A stretch of DNA of 64,000 bases from Veillonella dispar (GCF_900637515.1 NZ_LR134375.1:1137952-1201951), one strand, 5' to 3'. Shown: positions 45,406-55,123, counted from the stretch's first letter. The notes: generated by a model from the letters alone, not told the origin. Numbers and translations: made by a program.

Positions 45406-45481
45406 TGGCGACCCCGATCAGATTTGAACTGACGATCTTCGCCGTGACAGGGCGACATGTTAACCGCTACACCACGGGGCC
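45406..45481 (-). tRNA. tRNA-Asp (anticodon GUC)
   Basis: 76 nucleotides and first in the operon. GGCCCCG pairs with CGGGGTC, the anticodon loop CTGTCAC presents GUC, the discriminator is G as required for aspartate, and CCA is encoded. Confidence 0.96.
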
Positions 45482-45500
45482 GTATCCAAAGTACTTGCTT

Positions 45501-45529
45501 AGTATATCGGTTATCAGGACTTTTGTCAA
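45501..45529 (-). promoter_or_regulatory. near-consensus promoter of the tRNA operon
   Basis: A perfect TTGACA (45524-45529) and TATACT (45501-45506), 17 bases apart on the minus strand, about 20 bases before tRNA-Asp. It fits a strong stable-RNA promoter. Confidence 0.9.
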
Positions 45530-45531
45530 CA

Positions 45532-46128
45532 CTATCCTACAATATTTTTGATGAATTCTTCTTCATCTTTTAATGTTGTGGATTCTTTATGTCCTGGGTC
45601 GATTATTAAATCCTTAGACAAGGTTAATATATACTTCAAACTAGTAATCAAATCTTCTGGATTACTATTATAATTGTCAGTATTCCCTACATTTTGTTTG
45701 AATACAGTATCCCCTGAAAATAGATGTCCTTCTATTTCAAAACAAACAGAACCAGCACTATGACCAGGTGTGTGATGGACAATAACTTCAAAGGGTCCTA
45801 ATTGTAGTTTACCTGTTACTAAATCGTTACAATTAGTATACATTTTCTTCTTGTAAACACTTGGTCTGCGACGAATTAATTGTAATAATTCTTGATCTAA
45901 AGGATGTAAATAAGCAGGAATATTATAATGCTCACATACCTCATCTAGAGCTGACACATGGTCACAATGACCATGTGTCAATAGAACTGCTATTGGTTCA
46001 GAATCCCCTACCATTTCAATGATATGCTTACTATGAAATCCAGGATCAATTATTAAAGATTTACCCTCTTTAACGAGTACGTAGCAATTCGCTTTATAAA
46101 GCCCTAGAGGGCGTTTTATAATATTCAT
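45532..46128 (-). CDS. MBL-fold metallo-hydrolase (glyoxalase II-like)
   Basis: A 198-residue single-domain metallo-beta-lactamase-fold hydrolase. The zinc motif THGHCDH is near residues 51-57, followed by HTPGHSAGSVCFEI, FSGDTVF and IDPGHKE. The family includes glyoxalase II and YcbL-type thioester hydrolases; the substrate is unknown. It is 12 bases after trkH and just before the tRNA promoter. Confidence 0.85.
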   Translation of the reverse strand: MNIIKRPLGLYKANCYVLVKEGKSLIIDPGFHSKHIIEMVGDSEPIAVLLTHGHCDHVSALDEVCEHYNIPAYLHPLDQELLQLIRRRPSVYKKKMYTNCNDLVTGKLQLGPFEVIVHHTPGHSAGSVCFEIEGHLFSGDTVFKQNVGNTDNYNSNPEDLITSLKYILTLSKDLIIDPGHKESTTLKDEEEFIKNIVG

Positions 46129-46140
46129 ATTATTCGCCCC

Positions 46141-47628
46141 CTATAGAACACGATACCGCTTGGAAGATTGTTTTTTTATAAAATACCCTTCCCAGAATTG
46201 AGGATGAAGCATAACAAGAATGGTAAATAATTCTAAACGCCCCAATATCATATCAACAATAGCTATACATTTTGCTGAGTCAGGCATAGCACCAAAGGAA
46301 TCAGTGGGACCAAATCCACCAAAACCAAGGCCAACATTACTTAAGAATGCTGTTATCACTTGCATAGAATCATATGTGGATAAACCAGTGCAAGTCATCA
46401 AAAAGACAGAAATAACATAAATCATTAAGTATAAAAATAAAAATTGTTGTGTCATTTGAATCCACTTGGTAGGCATTGGTTTACCATTGATGCGTACAAC
46501 TTGAACCATATCTGGATGAATCGATTTACGCAGGTAAATGATACTACTTTTAATTAAAATAATGAGACGTATAATTTTAACGCCCCCTGTGGTAGAACCA
46601 CTACAACCACCAAAAAATGATGAAATAAAGAGCATCATCTGAGCTGCAGCAGGCCATAAATCATAATCACTTACAGCAAATCCACTACCAGTTTGAATCG
46701 ATACAAGATTGAAGGACGCATCCCTAATAATTTGTATTGGATCATTTATAGTAGATTGTAAGGCTAATGATAATCCAATAATTATAATGCCTATTAGAAT
46801 TACAAGCCAATACATGCGTGTTTCAAAATCATCAATTAAAATACGAATCCCTTTATGAAGAGCATTATAGTATACAGAAAAATTTCCGCCTGCTAATATC
46901 ATAAAGAAAATAAATACAAAGCAAATATAGTTATTCTGCTCATAAACAAACGTACCAGCTGATGTAGGTGTAAAACCACCTGTAGATATAATAGAAAATG
47001 CATAATTAAGTGCATCAAATGGTTCGATTCCACCCGCCCATAGCATGAGGAAACAAACTCCAGTGAACACAATATATAACCGCCAAAGTTTTGTAGCCAT
47101 TGATTGAATACGAGGCATAACTACACCTGGTTTTGGTACCGAAGCTTCTGCATTAAACATATGAGCTGCGTCAGCACCAAGATTTTTCAAGAAGGATAAA
47201 ATAAGGACGATAATCCCCATCCCACCAATCCAGTGCATAAGTCCACGCCATAATACAAATGTATTCGGTAAATCATCTACACTATTAATAATAGTAGCAC
47301 CAGTTGCAGTAATCCCAGATGTAGCTTCAAACAGCGCATCAAACACATTGACTAAAATACCACTACCAAGAAATGGTAAGGAGCCTAAGATAACGGTTAA
47401 TATCCATGTAGCTGATACTACTAAATACCCATCGCGAAGACTAAAACTTTGACTTTCTTTGCCATAATAAGATAAAAGTCCACCTAAGCCGAATGAAATA
47501 CCGGTGGTAATCAAAAATGACCAATATGCAGTTTCAAATACGACACTATATATAAAGGGTATCAATGTAAAAATCCCAAATATATATAATAGCCGCCCCA
47601 CTAAGGACATGACAATTTGAATGCGCAT
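46141..47628 (-). CDS. trkH: TrkH-family potassium uptake membrane subunit
   Basis: A 495-residue Trk/Ktr channel-like transporter with about ten membrane segments and four pore loops. The selectivity-filter glycines are seen in TSGITATGATII, STGGFTPT, TGSGFAVS and NVGLGFGG. The third loop is followed by SSFFGGCSGSTTGGVKIIR. Its regulator gene trkA is directly upstream (12 bases), so the pair forms a complete K+ uptake system. Confidence 0.94.
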   Translation of the reverse strand: MRIQIVMSLVGRLLYIFGIFTLIPFIYSVVFETAYWSFLITTGISFGLGGLLSYYGKESQSFSLRDGYLVVSATWILTVILGSLPFLGSGILVNVFDALFEATSGITATGATIINSVDDLPNTFVLWRGLMHWIGGMGIIVLILSFLKNLGADAAHMFNAEASVPKPGVVMPRIQSMATKLWRLYIVFTGVCFLMLWAGGIEPFDALNYAFSIISTGGFTPTSAGTFVYEQNNYICFVFIFFMILAGGNFSVYYNALHKGIRILIDDFETRMYWLVILIGIIIIGLSLALQSTINDPIQIIRDASFNLVSIQTGSGFAVSDYDLWPAAAQMMLFISSFFGGCSGSTTGGVKIIRLIILIKSSIIYLRKSIHPDMVQVVRINGKPMPTKWIQMTQQFLFLYLMIYVISVFLMTCTGLSTYDSMQVITAFLSNVGLGFGGFGPTDSFGAMPDSAKCIAIVDMILGRLELFTILVMLHPQFWEGYFIKKQSSKRYRVL

Positions 47629-47640
47629 AGTCCCTCCAAA

Positions 47641-48981
47641 CTAGGTTAGATATTTAAGTAATTTACTTACTGATTCAGGTAACGCAAAGAGAACAATGTG
47701 ATCTCCATCTAAAATCTCAGTATTACCACGTGGCACAATGGCTTCATCACCACGCAAAATAACACCTACTAAAGCCTTCCCTGGTAAACGTATATCTTTC
47801 AATTGTTTACCGGCTACAGGTGATTCACTTGTAATAGCAACCTCAATAGATTCCGCTTTCCCACCTTCAAAGGTAGAGATTGATAAAACACCTTCTCCGC
47901 TTCGAACAAAACGTAAAATTTGACTAGCTGTAAATAAACGTGGAGAGAATACGACATCAATGCCTACTTGTTCCATAAGCATAATGTATTCAGGTCGCCC
48001 TACACGTACTACAGTCTTAGGGATCCCCATATGTTTACCTACAAGAGCGACTAACAAGTTAAGCTTGTCATCATCCGTAAGTGCAATGATAACATCACTA
48101 TCAGCAATCTCTTCTGCTTCTAAGAGATCGAAATCCGTAGCATCCCCATTAATAACAATTGTCTTATCCACAAGGTTTGCTAGCTGTTCACAACGGTCAA
48201 AATTCTTTTCAATAACTTTAACCGAAAATCCAGCTTGCTCCAAAAGGACCGTTAAATTTCTACCTAAAAGGCCAGCTCCAATGATAACAGCTCTTTTATA
48301 GAATGTATTATGATTATGGAACCAAAGACTTTCTACCTCTTCAACGGCTTCTTTCAAGCCTAAGAAGAATACACTATCATCAGGCTGTAGAATACTTTCA
48401 CCATGAGGAATAATCATTTCACCATAGCGTAAAACACCTACTAGTAAAACACCTTCAGGGAATTGGATTTCTTTTAAAGGTTTTCCGATTAATGGAATAT
48501 CATCTGTAATCTTAAATTCCATGAGGCGCACAGCGCCTTGACCAAAGTCCTCAACATCAATAGCTGAAGGCGTTTCTAAAATTTGTAAAAGCTCTTGAGC
48601 CGTAACCATTTCAGGATTAATGAACAAATCTACGCCTAATTTGGCACGCATCTCATCATCCATATGTTCTGCTACAGTATTATCCCGAACACGAGCAATC
48701 GTTGTAGGAACACCTGTAATCTTAGCTACAGCACAGGATAGCATATTTACTTCATCAGAATCGGTAACAGCAATAAACATTCCTACATCTTCCATACCGA
48801 TTTCATTGAGCAATTGTATATCACTGCCGTTACCTTGAACAAGGCTAACATCTAAGGTATTTTCAAGATTTTGTATGCGTTCTGATGACCGATCGATAAC
48901 GTACACATCATGATCATCTTGTATCAGGCGTTGTGCCAAGGAATAGCCAACCTTACCAGCACCTACAATGACAATTTTCAT
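47641..48981 (-). CDS. trkA: TrkA potassium uptake regulatory subunit
   Basis: A 446-residue cytoplasmic protein with two RCK units. Each has a Rossmann fold (VGAGKVGYSLA at residues 5-15 and IIGAGLLGRNL near 232) and a C-terminal RCK_C domain (SIDVEDFG... and SIEVAITSESPVAGKQL). It binds NAD(H) or ATP and gates TrkH. The duplicated form matches TrkA of Gram-negatives rather than the half-size KtrA. Confidence 0.95.
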   Translation of the reverse strand: MKIVIVGAGKVGYSLAQRLIQDDHDVYVIDRSSERIQNLENTLDVSLVQGNGSDIQLLNEIGMEDVGMFIAVTDSDEVNMLSCAVAKITGVPTTIARVRDNTVAEHMDDEMRAKLGVDLFINPEMVTAQELLQILETPSAIDVEDFGQGAVRLMEFKITDDIPLIGKPLKEIQFPEGVLLVGVLRYGEMIIPHGESILQPDDSVFFLGLKEAVEEVESLWFHNHNTFYKRAVIIGAGLLGRNLTVLLEQAGFSVKVIEKNFDRCEQLANLVDKTIVINGDATDFDLLEAEEIADSDVIIALTDDDKLNLLVALVGKHMGIPKTVVRVGRPEYIMLMEQVGIDVVFSPRLFTASQILRFVRSGEGVLSISTFEGGKAESIEVAITSESPVAGKQLKDIRLPGKALVGVILRGDEAIVPRGNTEILDGDHIVLFALPESVSKLLKYLT

Positions 48982-48986
48982 CGTCT

Positions 48987-49895
48987 TTATTCCTCTTCTT
49001 GTGATTCATTACTAACAGGAGGTGTCCATTGACGTCCTATTTCAGTTAATAATGTCCAACCATCATCTTGAACAATCTTTTTCTCTTTCATCAAATGCCC
49101 TAAAGCACGTTTAAACGCGGCTTTGCTGATGTTAAACTTATCTTTAATCAACATAGCAGAAGATTCATCACTATACGGCATCTTACCACCACGGTTAAGA
49201 AGATATTCCATAATAATATCTCCATCAGATATGAGGGCCTTTTCCTTGGTAGGGCGCATGGATACATTGATTCGGCCATCATCACGTTTAAAGGTAACGC
49301 GACCTTCAACCATCTCCCCAACCTTTAGTTTTCTCGTCATTTCTGAGCGATGTAAAAAGGCTATCCATCGTTCTGGAGTAATAAAGAATGCCCCATCACT
49401 AGTTAAGTTATAAATAGCACCCTTAACTAGTTGTCCTACCTTAGCCTCTGTAGCGGCCTTAGAAGCACGACGCATTTCATCATCTACATCCATAGATACT
49501 GCAAATCGACCAGATTTATCAGTATATAGGCGAACCCAAACCTTTTCACCAACTTGAGGACGTCCACGCATCTCAGCATGTGGCATAAAGATACCACGCT
49601 CAGTGCCAACCTCAACGAAACAGCCAAAGTTTGTAGTGTTGATTACCTCAACATAGCCAATTTGACCTACCTTCATCGCAGGTAAACGCATAGACGCAGT
49701 TAAACGTCCTTTTGGATCGCGATATAAAAATACCTCTACCTCATCACCAATAGCAACTGGAGATGTTTGTTGATCCTTATGAAGCAAAATATCATCATTT
49801 GTATTGCCTGTTTGACCATCTAGAAAGGCCCCTTGGTCACTAGTACGCAATACTTTTAATGTGGCAATTGTATTTTCCAACAATTCTGTAGCCAT
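48987..49895 (-). CDS. cvfB: CvfB-like S1 RNA-binding protein
   Basis: A 302-residue protein of the CvfB/YitL family, with three S1-like modules and a C-terminal winged helix (SDESSAMLIKDKFNISKAAFKRALGHLM). Staphylococcal CvfB binds RNA and affects virulence genes. I start it at ATG 49895 (AAGGAG upstream) rather than inside rsfS at 49931. It lies between rsfS and trkA. Confidence 0.85.
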   Translation of the reverse strand: MATELLENTIATLKVLRTSDQGAFLDGQTGNTNDDILLHKDQQTSPVAIGDEVEVFLYRDPKGRLTASMRLPAMKVGQIGYVEVINTTNFGCFVEVGTERGIFMPHAEMRGRPQVGEKVWVRLYTDKSGRFAVSMDVDDEMRRASKAATEAKVGQLVKGAIYNLTSDGAFFITPERWIAFLHRSEMTRKLKVGEMVEGRVTFKRDDGRINVSMRPTKEKALISDGDIIMEYLLNRGGKMPYSDESSAMLIKDKFNISKAAFKRALGHLMKEKKIVQDDGWTLLTEIGRQWTPPVSNESQEEE

Positions 49896-49896
49896 A

Positions 49897-50259
49897 TTAT
49901 ACTCCTTCAAATGGAACTCGAACTGCATCATTCCACAACTCTTCTAAACCGTAGAATTCACGCAATTCATCACCACCAAAGACATGACAAATAACATCGC
50001 CAAAATCAAGTAAAATCCATTCCCCTTCACGGTAACCTTCTCTGTGGTTGACTGTCATGCCCAATTCTGCTGCTTTATCTTCCATTTCATCAGCAATACT
50101 TTGAGATTGCTTGATATTATTCGCACTAGCAATTAGGAAGTAATCACCTAACATAGATACACCTTCTAAATCGAGGATTTCAATATCTCTACCTTTTTTA
50201 TCGAAAGCAGCTTGTGCTAATTGTAATACGATTTCTTTAATTTCTTCTTTATTTTTCAT
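49897..50259 (-). CDS. rsfS: ribosomal silencing factor
   Basis: A 120-residue RsfS (YbeB/DUF143) that binds uL14 and blocks subunit joining in starvation. Motifs LDLEGVSMLGDYFLIASA and EGYREGEWILLDFGDVICHVF are complete. It belongs to the conserved group nadD-yqeK-(LCP)-rsfS. Confidence 0.96.
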   Translation of the reverse strand: MKNKEEIKEIVLQLAQAAFDKKGRDIEILDLEGVSMLGDYFLIASANNIKQSQSIADEMEDKAAELGMTVNHREGYREGEWILLDFGDVICHVFGGDELREFYGLEELWNDAVRVPFEGV

Positions 50260-50271
50260 ACTATTCCCCTT

Positions 50272-51393
50272 TTACCGTTTTTTACTACTCTCATCACCAG
50301 GTTCTGTTGGCTTTGTAATAGTCCCACCATTATGTTCTGATTCAGGCGCAACCTTGGCTGTACTATTAGTTGGAGCTGTTACAAATTGTGTCATTTCATT
50401 AGCTGGTAAATTTCCCATCGTAATGCCTACTAATCGTTGTGCTTCCGTAGGATTTACCTTCCAATATGTCATATCTCCTACTAGCTCTTTTTCTCCAGGA
50501 AGAATGTAGAAATGGATTTCTTCCTTATTGATTTTGCTAGCATTATACACAAGCTTAATAGCATCTAAAGTAGAAATATTGCTATCATAATGATCCCAAA
50601 TACGCCAAATATGCCATGCATTTGTTAAGAAGAATGCATTATGCTCTTCTTCTACCCATAGTTTTAAAAAGCGTTCTTGTCGTTGTACACGTGTAAATGT
50701 ATCATGTTTTGGATCAGAATATCTTAAATAAGCCAATGCTTTATCACTATCTAATGTTTGATAGCCTCGTTGCAAATCGATATCTTTATTTCCGTCTGCA
50801 TCCACGTGTTCCATATTTTGTTCTACATAGATTTGTTGATTTCCTAATACATCATTCGTTTTTTTGAAAGCATTTTGGTTAACGACAACATAATATGGTA
50901 TAGAAATATGGAACATATCTTCAATAACAGCTTTTGTTAAATCAATACCACCTTTTTCATAGATGCTATTGAGCATTGTTGCATCAGTCTGATCTCTGTT
51001 ATCAATTTTACTATTACTAGGGATGCCAATAACATCCATAGTCTTTTGATCTAAATTAATAGACAACAAGAATAAGCTATCACTTTGACTTGGATTATTA
51101 TCATCAGTACCGACAACAAGAATATATAACGGTTTATCTAAGCCTTTTTGCTCTACAGATACAGTATTACCATCTTGTTTATTTCCATTATCTCCAGATG
51201 CATCAGTTGATTCGGTAGTACCTACAATAGCTCTATATGCATAAGATACACCAGTATACAAACCGTATCCTATACCGCCAAGTAATGCTACTAGTACAAT
51301 AATAGCTAATATAATTCTAGGCCATTTAACAGATGACTTTTGTTGACGTCTTCTTCTTCGACGGCGAGCTCTTGCTCGTTCACGTTCTTCCAT
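50272..51393 (-). CDS. LytR-CpsA-Psr (LCP) family protein with degenerate active site
   Basis: A 373-residue membrane-anchored LCP protein. An Arg-rich cytoplasmic tail (residues 6-17) precedes one membrane segment (about 25-47), then the extracytoplasmic LCP domain. LYILVVGTDDN (Asp97), SDSLFLLSI and RYSDPKHDTFTRVQRQ (about 224-239) are conserved, but the usual IPRDT motif reads IPSNS (124-128), lacking the Arg and Asp. LCP enzymes ligate lipid-linked glycopolymers to peptidoglycan. The gene lies between yqeK and rsfS, where Firmicutes often carry an LCP gene. Confidence 0.88.
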   Translation of the reverse strand: MEERERARARRRRRRRQQKSSVKWPRIILAIIVLVALLGGIGYGLYTGVSYAYRAIVGTTESTDASGDNGNKQDGNTVSVEQKGLDKPLYILVVGTDDNNPSQSDSLFLLSINLDQKTMDVIGIPSNSKIDNRDQTDATMLNSIYEKGGIDLTKAVIEDMFHISIPYYVVVNQNAFKKTNDVLGNQQIYVEQNMEHVDADGNKDIDLQRGYQTLDSDKALAYLRYSDPKHDTFTRVQRQERFLKLWVEEEHNAFFLTNAWHIWRIWDHYDSNISTLDAIKLVYNASKINKEEIHFYILPGEKELVGDMTYWKVNPTEAQRLVGITMGNLPANEMTQFVTAPTNSTAKVAPESEHNGGTITKPTEPGDESSKKR

Positions 51394-51405
51394 ATATAAA
51401 CTCCA

Positions 51406-51975
51406 TTATTTACAAGATTGTAACACATCATTACGACCAAGAATGGTCAAAGGATAAATAGATTGTTTTTGCTCAATAAGATGAATAATAGTGTTATCAA
51501 AACCAAGCAATACAGCTTTATCTAAATTTTGATCCGCTACTTTACGCAATTCATCAACACCTGGAAAATCTCGATTAGGTTCTATATAGTCTGCTAAGAA
51601 TATAACTTTATCTAGTTTAGACATATGTACCTTACCAGTCGTATGAACCCTAATGGCTTCCAAAACCTCATTATCAGATATGGAAAATTCTTGTTTAGCA
51701 CGAATCATACCGGCTAGTCCATGTAAAAGATTACCATTGCTTAATAATTCTTGATCAGCCTCATAGGATTCAGCACTAACTAGCTTTTGCATTTCCTTCA
51801 GCGAAAGCTCCTTTGCACAATCATGCAACAATGCGGCTAATCTAGCCTTTTCCACATCAACGCCATAAAGTTCAGCTAAATGAGTGGCTGATTCAACAAC
51901 GCCAAGAGTATGCTTAAAACGTTTTTTACTCAACCATTGACTCACGCTAACTTGTATTTCATCAAATGATAACAT
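51406..51975 (-). CDS. yqeK: YqeK-type HD hydrolase (symmetrical Ap4A hydrolase)
   Basis: A 189-residue HD-domain phosphohydrolase. The metal ligands are in RFKHTLGVVESA, LLHDCAKE (HD pair, near residues 49-56), HGLAG and VHTTGK. Homologues cleave diadenosine tetraphosphate to two ADP. It is 3 bases after nadD, the typical pair. Confidence 0.93.
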   Translation of the reverse strand: MLSFDEIQVSVSQWLSKKRFKHTLGVVESATHLAELYGVDVEKARLAALLHDCAKELSLKEMQKLVSAESYEADQELLSNGNLLHGLAGMIRAKQEFSISDNEVLEAIRVHTTGKVHMSKLDKVIFLADYIEPNRDFPGVDELRKVADQNLDKAVLLGFDNTIIHLIEQKQSIYPLTILGRNDVLQSCK

Positions 51976-51978
51976 CCT

Positions 51979-52593
51979 TTATTCCTTCCCATAAATATGG
52001 TTTTCTTCTATATACTCCACTACACATTTAGGCAACATGTACCGAACAGTTTTTCCAGAACGTAACCGCTCTCGCAAATACGTAGCAGATAATTTCATCT
52101 CAGGAACCTCCATAAGATGTATTTTTTCTCGTGCTTTTGGTCCTAAAATATCTAATGTTTCATCAATTGCACTAGATCCATCAGGTCTTGTAGCACCAAT
52201 AAAGTGGACCTCATTTAATAATTCCTCAATAAATTTCCACGTTGGCAACGCACGAATTGTATCCGTTCCCGCTATAAAGTAAAATTCAACATTTGGTCCA
52301 TAGAGCATCTTAAAATGTTGAATCGTATCAACTGTATACGAAGGGCCTTCACGACGCATCTCTACATCAGAAATTTCAAAATTTGGATTATCTGACACGG
52401 CTGCTGCTGTCATAGCATATCGATGATGACTATCTATTACATCATGTTGCTTATGAGGTGGTATCCGTGCTGGCACGAAAATAACCTTCTCAAGGTTAAA
52501 ACTTTCACAAGCCACCTCAGCAATCATTAGATGCCCTAAATGGATAGGATTAAATGTTCCACCTATGATACCTATACGACGTTTCTCTACCAT
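51979..52593 (-). CDS. nadD: nicotinate-nucleotide adenylyltransferase
   Basis: A 204-residue NaMN adenylyltransferase making deamido-NAD. The motif GGTFNPIHLGHL is at residues 10-21 and the C-terminal SATYLRERLRSGK (ISSTxxR equivalent) near 166. It overlaps the 3' end of the small membrane protein gene upstream and is coupled to yqeK downstream. Confidence 0.96.
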   Translation of the reverse strand: MVEKRRIGIIGGTFNPIHLGHLMIAEVACESFNLEKVIFVPARIPPHKQHDVIDSHHRYAMTAAAVSDNPNFEISDVEMRREGPSYTVDTIQHFKMLYGPNVEFYFIAGTDTIRALPTWKFIEELLNEVHFIGATRPDGSSAIDETLDILGPKAREKIHLMEVPEMKLSATYLRERLRSGKTVRYMLPKCVVEYIEENHIYGKE

Positions 52594-52736
52594 AATAATG
52601 TCACACCCTTAATGACAATGACACAAATAATGATAAATAAGAGCAGTGCTTTTCCATAGGATATCCATTCGTATCGACCTTTTGGGGTCTGAATATATCT
52701 GTAGTATGCCCTTATTAAGTAATATACTGTCTTCAC
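52587..52736 (-). CDS. 49-residue predicted single-pass membrane protein
   Basis: A short gene filling the gap between proA and nadD. It reads MKTVYYLIRAYYRYIQTPKG and continues with a charged turn (RYEWISYGK) into a hydrophobic segment of about 19 residues (ALLLFIIICVIVIKGVTLL). The GTG start overlaps the proA stop as GTGA, and the stop (52587-52589) overlaps the nadD start region by 7 bases. Such exact packing supports a real, translationally coupled gene. No good Shine-Dalgarno sequence is close. Function unknown; I do not recognise the family. Confidence 0.6.
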   Translation of the reverse strand: MKTVYYLIRAYYRYIQTPKGRYEWISYGKALLLFIIICVIVIKGVTLLW

Positions 52737-53992
52737 TTTCGAACTTGGCCTTCTCCAAATACAAAGTATTTATATGATGTTAGTGCTTGTAATCCCATTG
52801 GCCCACGAGCATGGAGCTTTTGAGTACTAATACCGATTTCAGCACCAAAACCAAATTCAAAACCATCAGTAAAACGCGTAGAAGCATTATGATACACAGT
52901 AGAACAATCTACTAAGTTCATGAATACTCTTGCACGCATCGGTTCATCTGTTACGATAGCCTCTGAATGATGTGTAGAATAACAATTAACATGATTAATG
53001 GCTTCTTCAAGATTTTCAACAATACGTACATTTAAGTCCATATCGTTATATTCAGTATGGAAGGAATCCTCTGTTAAAGGAATTGTATTCTCCATATATT
53101 GAGCCACAGCTGTATCACCGTGAATTCGGACGCCATATTCTTGTAGAACCTCATCAAGACGTGGTAAAAACTCACCAGCCACCGCTTGGTGTACTAGCAA
53201 TGTTTCCATAGAGTTACATACAGACGGACGTTGTACCTTTGCATTGATTGCAATTTCTAATGCCATATCGAGATTCGCATATTCATCTATATATGTATGA
53301 CACACACCACTACCGGTTTCAATAACAGGAATACTACTTTCCTCTACAACACGACGAATCAGTCCAGCTCCACCACGAGGAATGATGACATCAATATATT
53401 CACGTTGGTGCAATAATACACCAACCATATCCCGATCAAGAACTTCCACAAGTTGAATAGCATCTGGCGTAATACCTAAAGATTCTAAGGTATTACGCAT
53501 AATAGTCACGATAATTTGGTTGGTATGGAATGCCTCCTTACCACCTCGCAGTATCGTAGCATTCGATGTTTTTAAACAAAGCACACCAGCATCAATTGTT
53601 ACATTTGGACGAGCCTCAAAAATAATGCCAATAACACCAAAAGGTACCGCTCTTTTTTCAATAGTCAAACCGTTAGGCCGTGTAATTGTTTCTATAACCG
53701 AACCTACTGGACTTTCAAGAGCAGCTACTTGACGAACACCTTCTGCCATTTGAGAAATACGGCTAGGTGTCAATGTTAGTCGATCTATCATGGTTTGAGG
53801 CACATTATAATCACCAGATTTATCTAAGTCTAACTGATTAGCAGCCATAATTTCATCGGCTTGTGCTTCTACAGCATCAGCGATTGCTAATAATGCAGAA
53901 TCTAATGTACCTTGATCAATTTGAGCTAATTCAAAGGATGCCGCTTTAGCTCTTTGACCCATATCTTTACAAATTTCTTCATACTGGTTCAT
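52733..53992 (-). CDS. proA: gamma-glutamyl phosphate reductase
   Basis: A 419-residue enzyme reducing glutamyl 5-phosphate to glutamate semialdehyde in proline synthesis. The aldehyde dehydrogenase-like fold includes FGVIGIIFEARPNVT near residues 118-132, PRGGAGLIRRV near 206 and the catalytic Cys in KVQRPSVCNSMETLLVH. It lies 9 bases after proB. Confidence 0.97.
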   Translation of the reverse strand: MNQYEEICKDMGQRAKAASFELAQIDQGTLDSALLAIADAVEAQADEIMAANQLDLDKSGDYNVPQTMIDRLTLTPSRISQMAEGVRQVAALESPVGSVIETITRPNGLTIEKRAVPFGVIGIIFEARPNVTIDAGVLCLKTSNATILRGGKEAFHTNQIIVTIMRNTLESLGITPDAIQLVEVLDRDMVGVLLHQREYIDVIIPRGGAGLIRRVVEESSIPVIETGSGVCHTYIDEYANLDMALEIAINAKVQRPSVCNSMETLLVHQAVAGEFLPRLDEVLQEYGVRIHGDTAVAQYMENTIPLTEDSFHTEYNDMDLNVRIVENLEEAINHVNCYSTHHSEAIVTDEPMRARVFMNLVDCSTVYHNASTRFTDGFEFGFGAEIGISTQKLHARGPMGLQALTSYKYFVFGEGQVRK

Positions 53993-54001
53993 AGGATATC
54001 C

Positions 54002-55123
54002 TCAATGTAATAAAACTAGATTATTACGATGTACTGCTTCATCATAGGTTGTATTAATACCTAAAATTTGAGCTATATCATTTGTATTATGACCTTTAAT
54101 GGCCTTCATATCTTCGATGCCATAGTTGATAAGTCCACGGCCAATTTCTTTACCATCATGATAAATAGAAATTGTATCACCAGGTCCAAATGACCCATCT
54201 ACATCAATAATACCAGCTGGTAAAATGCTTGCCCCTTTATCTAATACAGCACGTGCACAACCATCATCAATAGTGATTGACCCTTTCAATCGTTTACCAA
54301 AGGCAAGCCAATGATGTTTACCTGATAGCCCAGCATCATGCGCTTCAAAGAGAGTACCAATTTGTTCGCCCTTACATACACGACGAACAGAATCTTCCAC
54401 TTCACCAGATGTGATTACCATCGGTACGCCTGAGTTTGTAGCCATATGAGCCGCTTTAATTTTAGTATACATACCACCAGTACCCATGTTAGATCCTGCT
54501 CCACCTGCAATGGCATAAGTTTCATCAGTAATTTCAGAAACTGTTTCTATTAACGTAGCATCTGAATTAGTTGCTGGATTAGCTGTATATAATCCTTCAA
54601 TATCGGATAAAATGATAAGCAAATCAGCATCTACAATACCTGCTACGGTAGCAGATAAAGTATCATTATCTCCGATTTTAAATTCTTCAATGGCAACCAC
54701 GTCATTTTCATTAATGATAGGAATAACATTGAGTTGCAATAACGTATGTAATGTATTACGCAAATTAAGATAACTATGGCGACCAGTACTATCTTCTTTT
54801 GTTAAAAGAATTTGACCTACTGTACGACCATATTCACGAAACATACGCTCATACATATGAATAAGGATGCCTTGTCCTACTGCTGCAGCAGCTTGTTTTA
54901 ATACAAGGTCTCTAGGTTTTTCCTTAAATCCTAAAGGGGCCAGTCCAGCACCTGTTGCACCAGAAGAAACGAGGATAACCTCTTTACCTTGGTTAGCTAA
55001 ATCTGATAGTTGGCGTACTAATCGTTCAATGCGTTCTAGGTTTAAATGACCATTAGCATAACAAAGCGTACTACTGCCTACTTTAACTACTATTCTTTTT
55101 GCGTTGATGATAGCACTGCGCAT
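54002..55123 (-). CDS. proB: glutamate 5-kinase
   Basis: A 373-residue kinase that starts proline synthesis and is normally feedback-inhibited by proline. The amino-acid-kinase domain has VVKVGSSTL near residue 12, VSSGATGAG near 53 and GTGGMYTKIKAA near 219. The C-terminal PUA domain (GSITIDDGCARAVLDKGASILPAG) starts about residue 281. proB and proA form a clear pair; proC is not in the window. Confidence 0.97.
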   Translation of the reverse strand: MRSAIINAKRIVVKVGSSTLCYANGHLNLERIERLVRQLSDLANQGKEVILVSSGATGAGLAPLGFKEKPRDLVLKQAAAAVGQGILIHMYERMFREYGRTVGQILLTKEDSTGRHSYLNLRNTLHTLLQLNVIPIINENDVVAIEEFKIGDNDTLSATVAGIVDADLLIILSDIEGLYTANPATNSDATLIETVSEITDETYAIAGGAGSNMGTGGMYTKIKAAHMATNSGVPMVITSGEVEDSVRRVCKGEQIGTLFEAHDAGLSGKHHWLAFGKRLKGSITIDDGCARAVLDKGASILPAGIIDVDGSFGPGDTISIYHDGKEIGRGLINYGIEDMKAIKGHNTNDIAQILGINTTYDEAVHRNNLVLLH

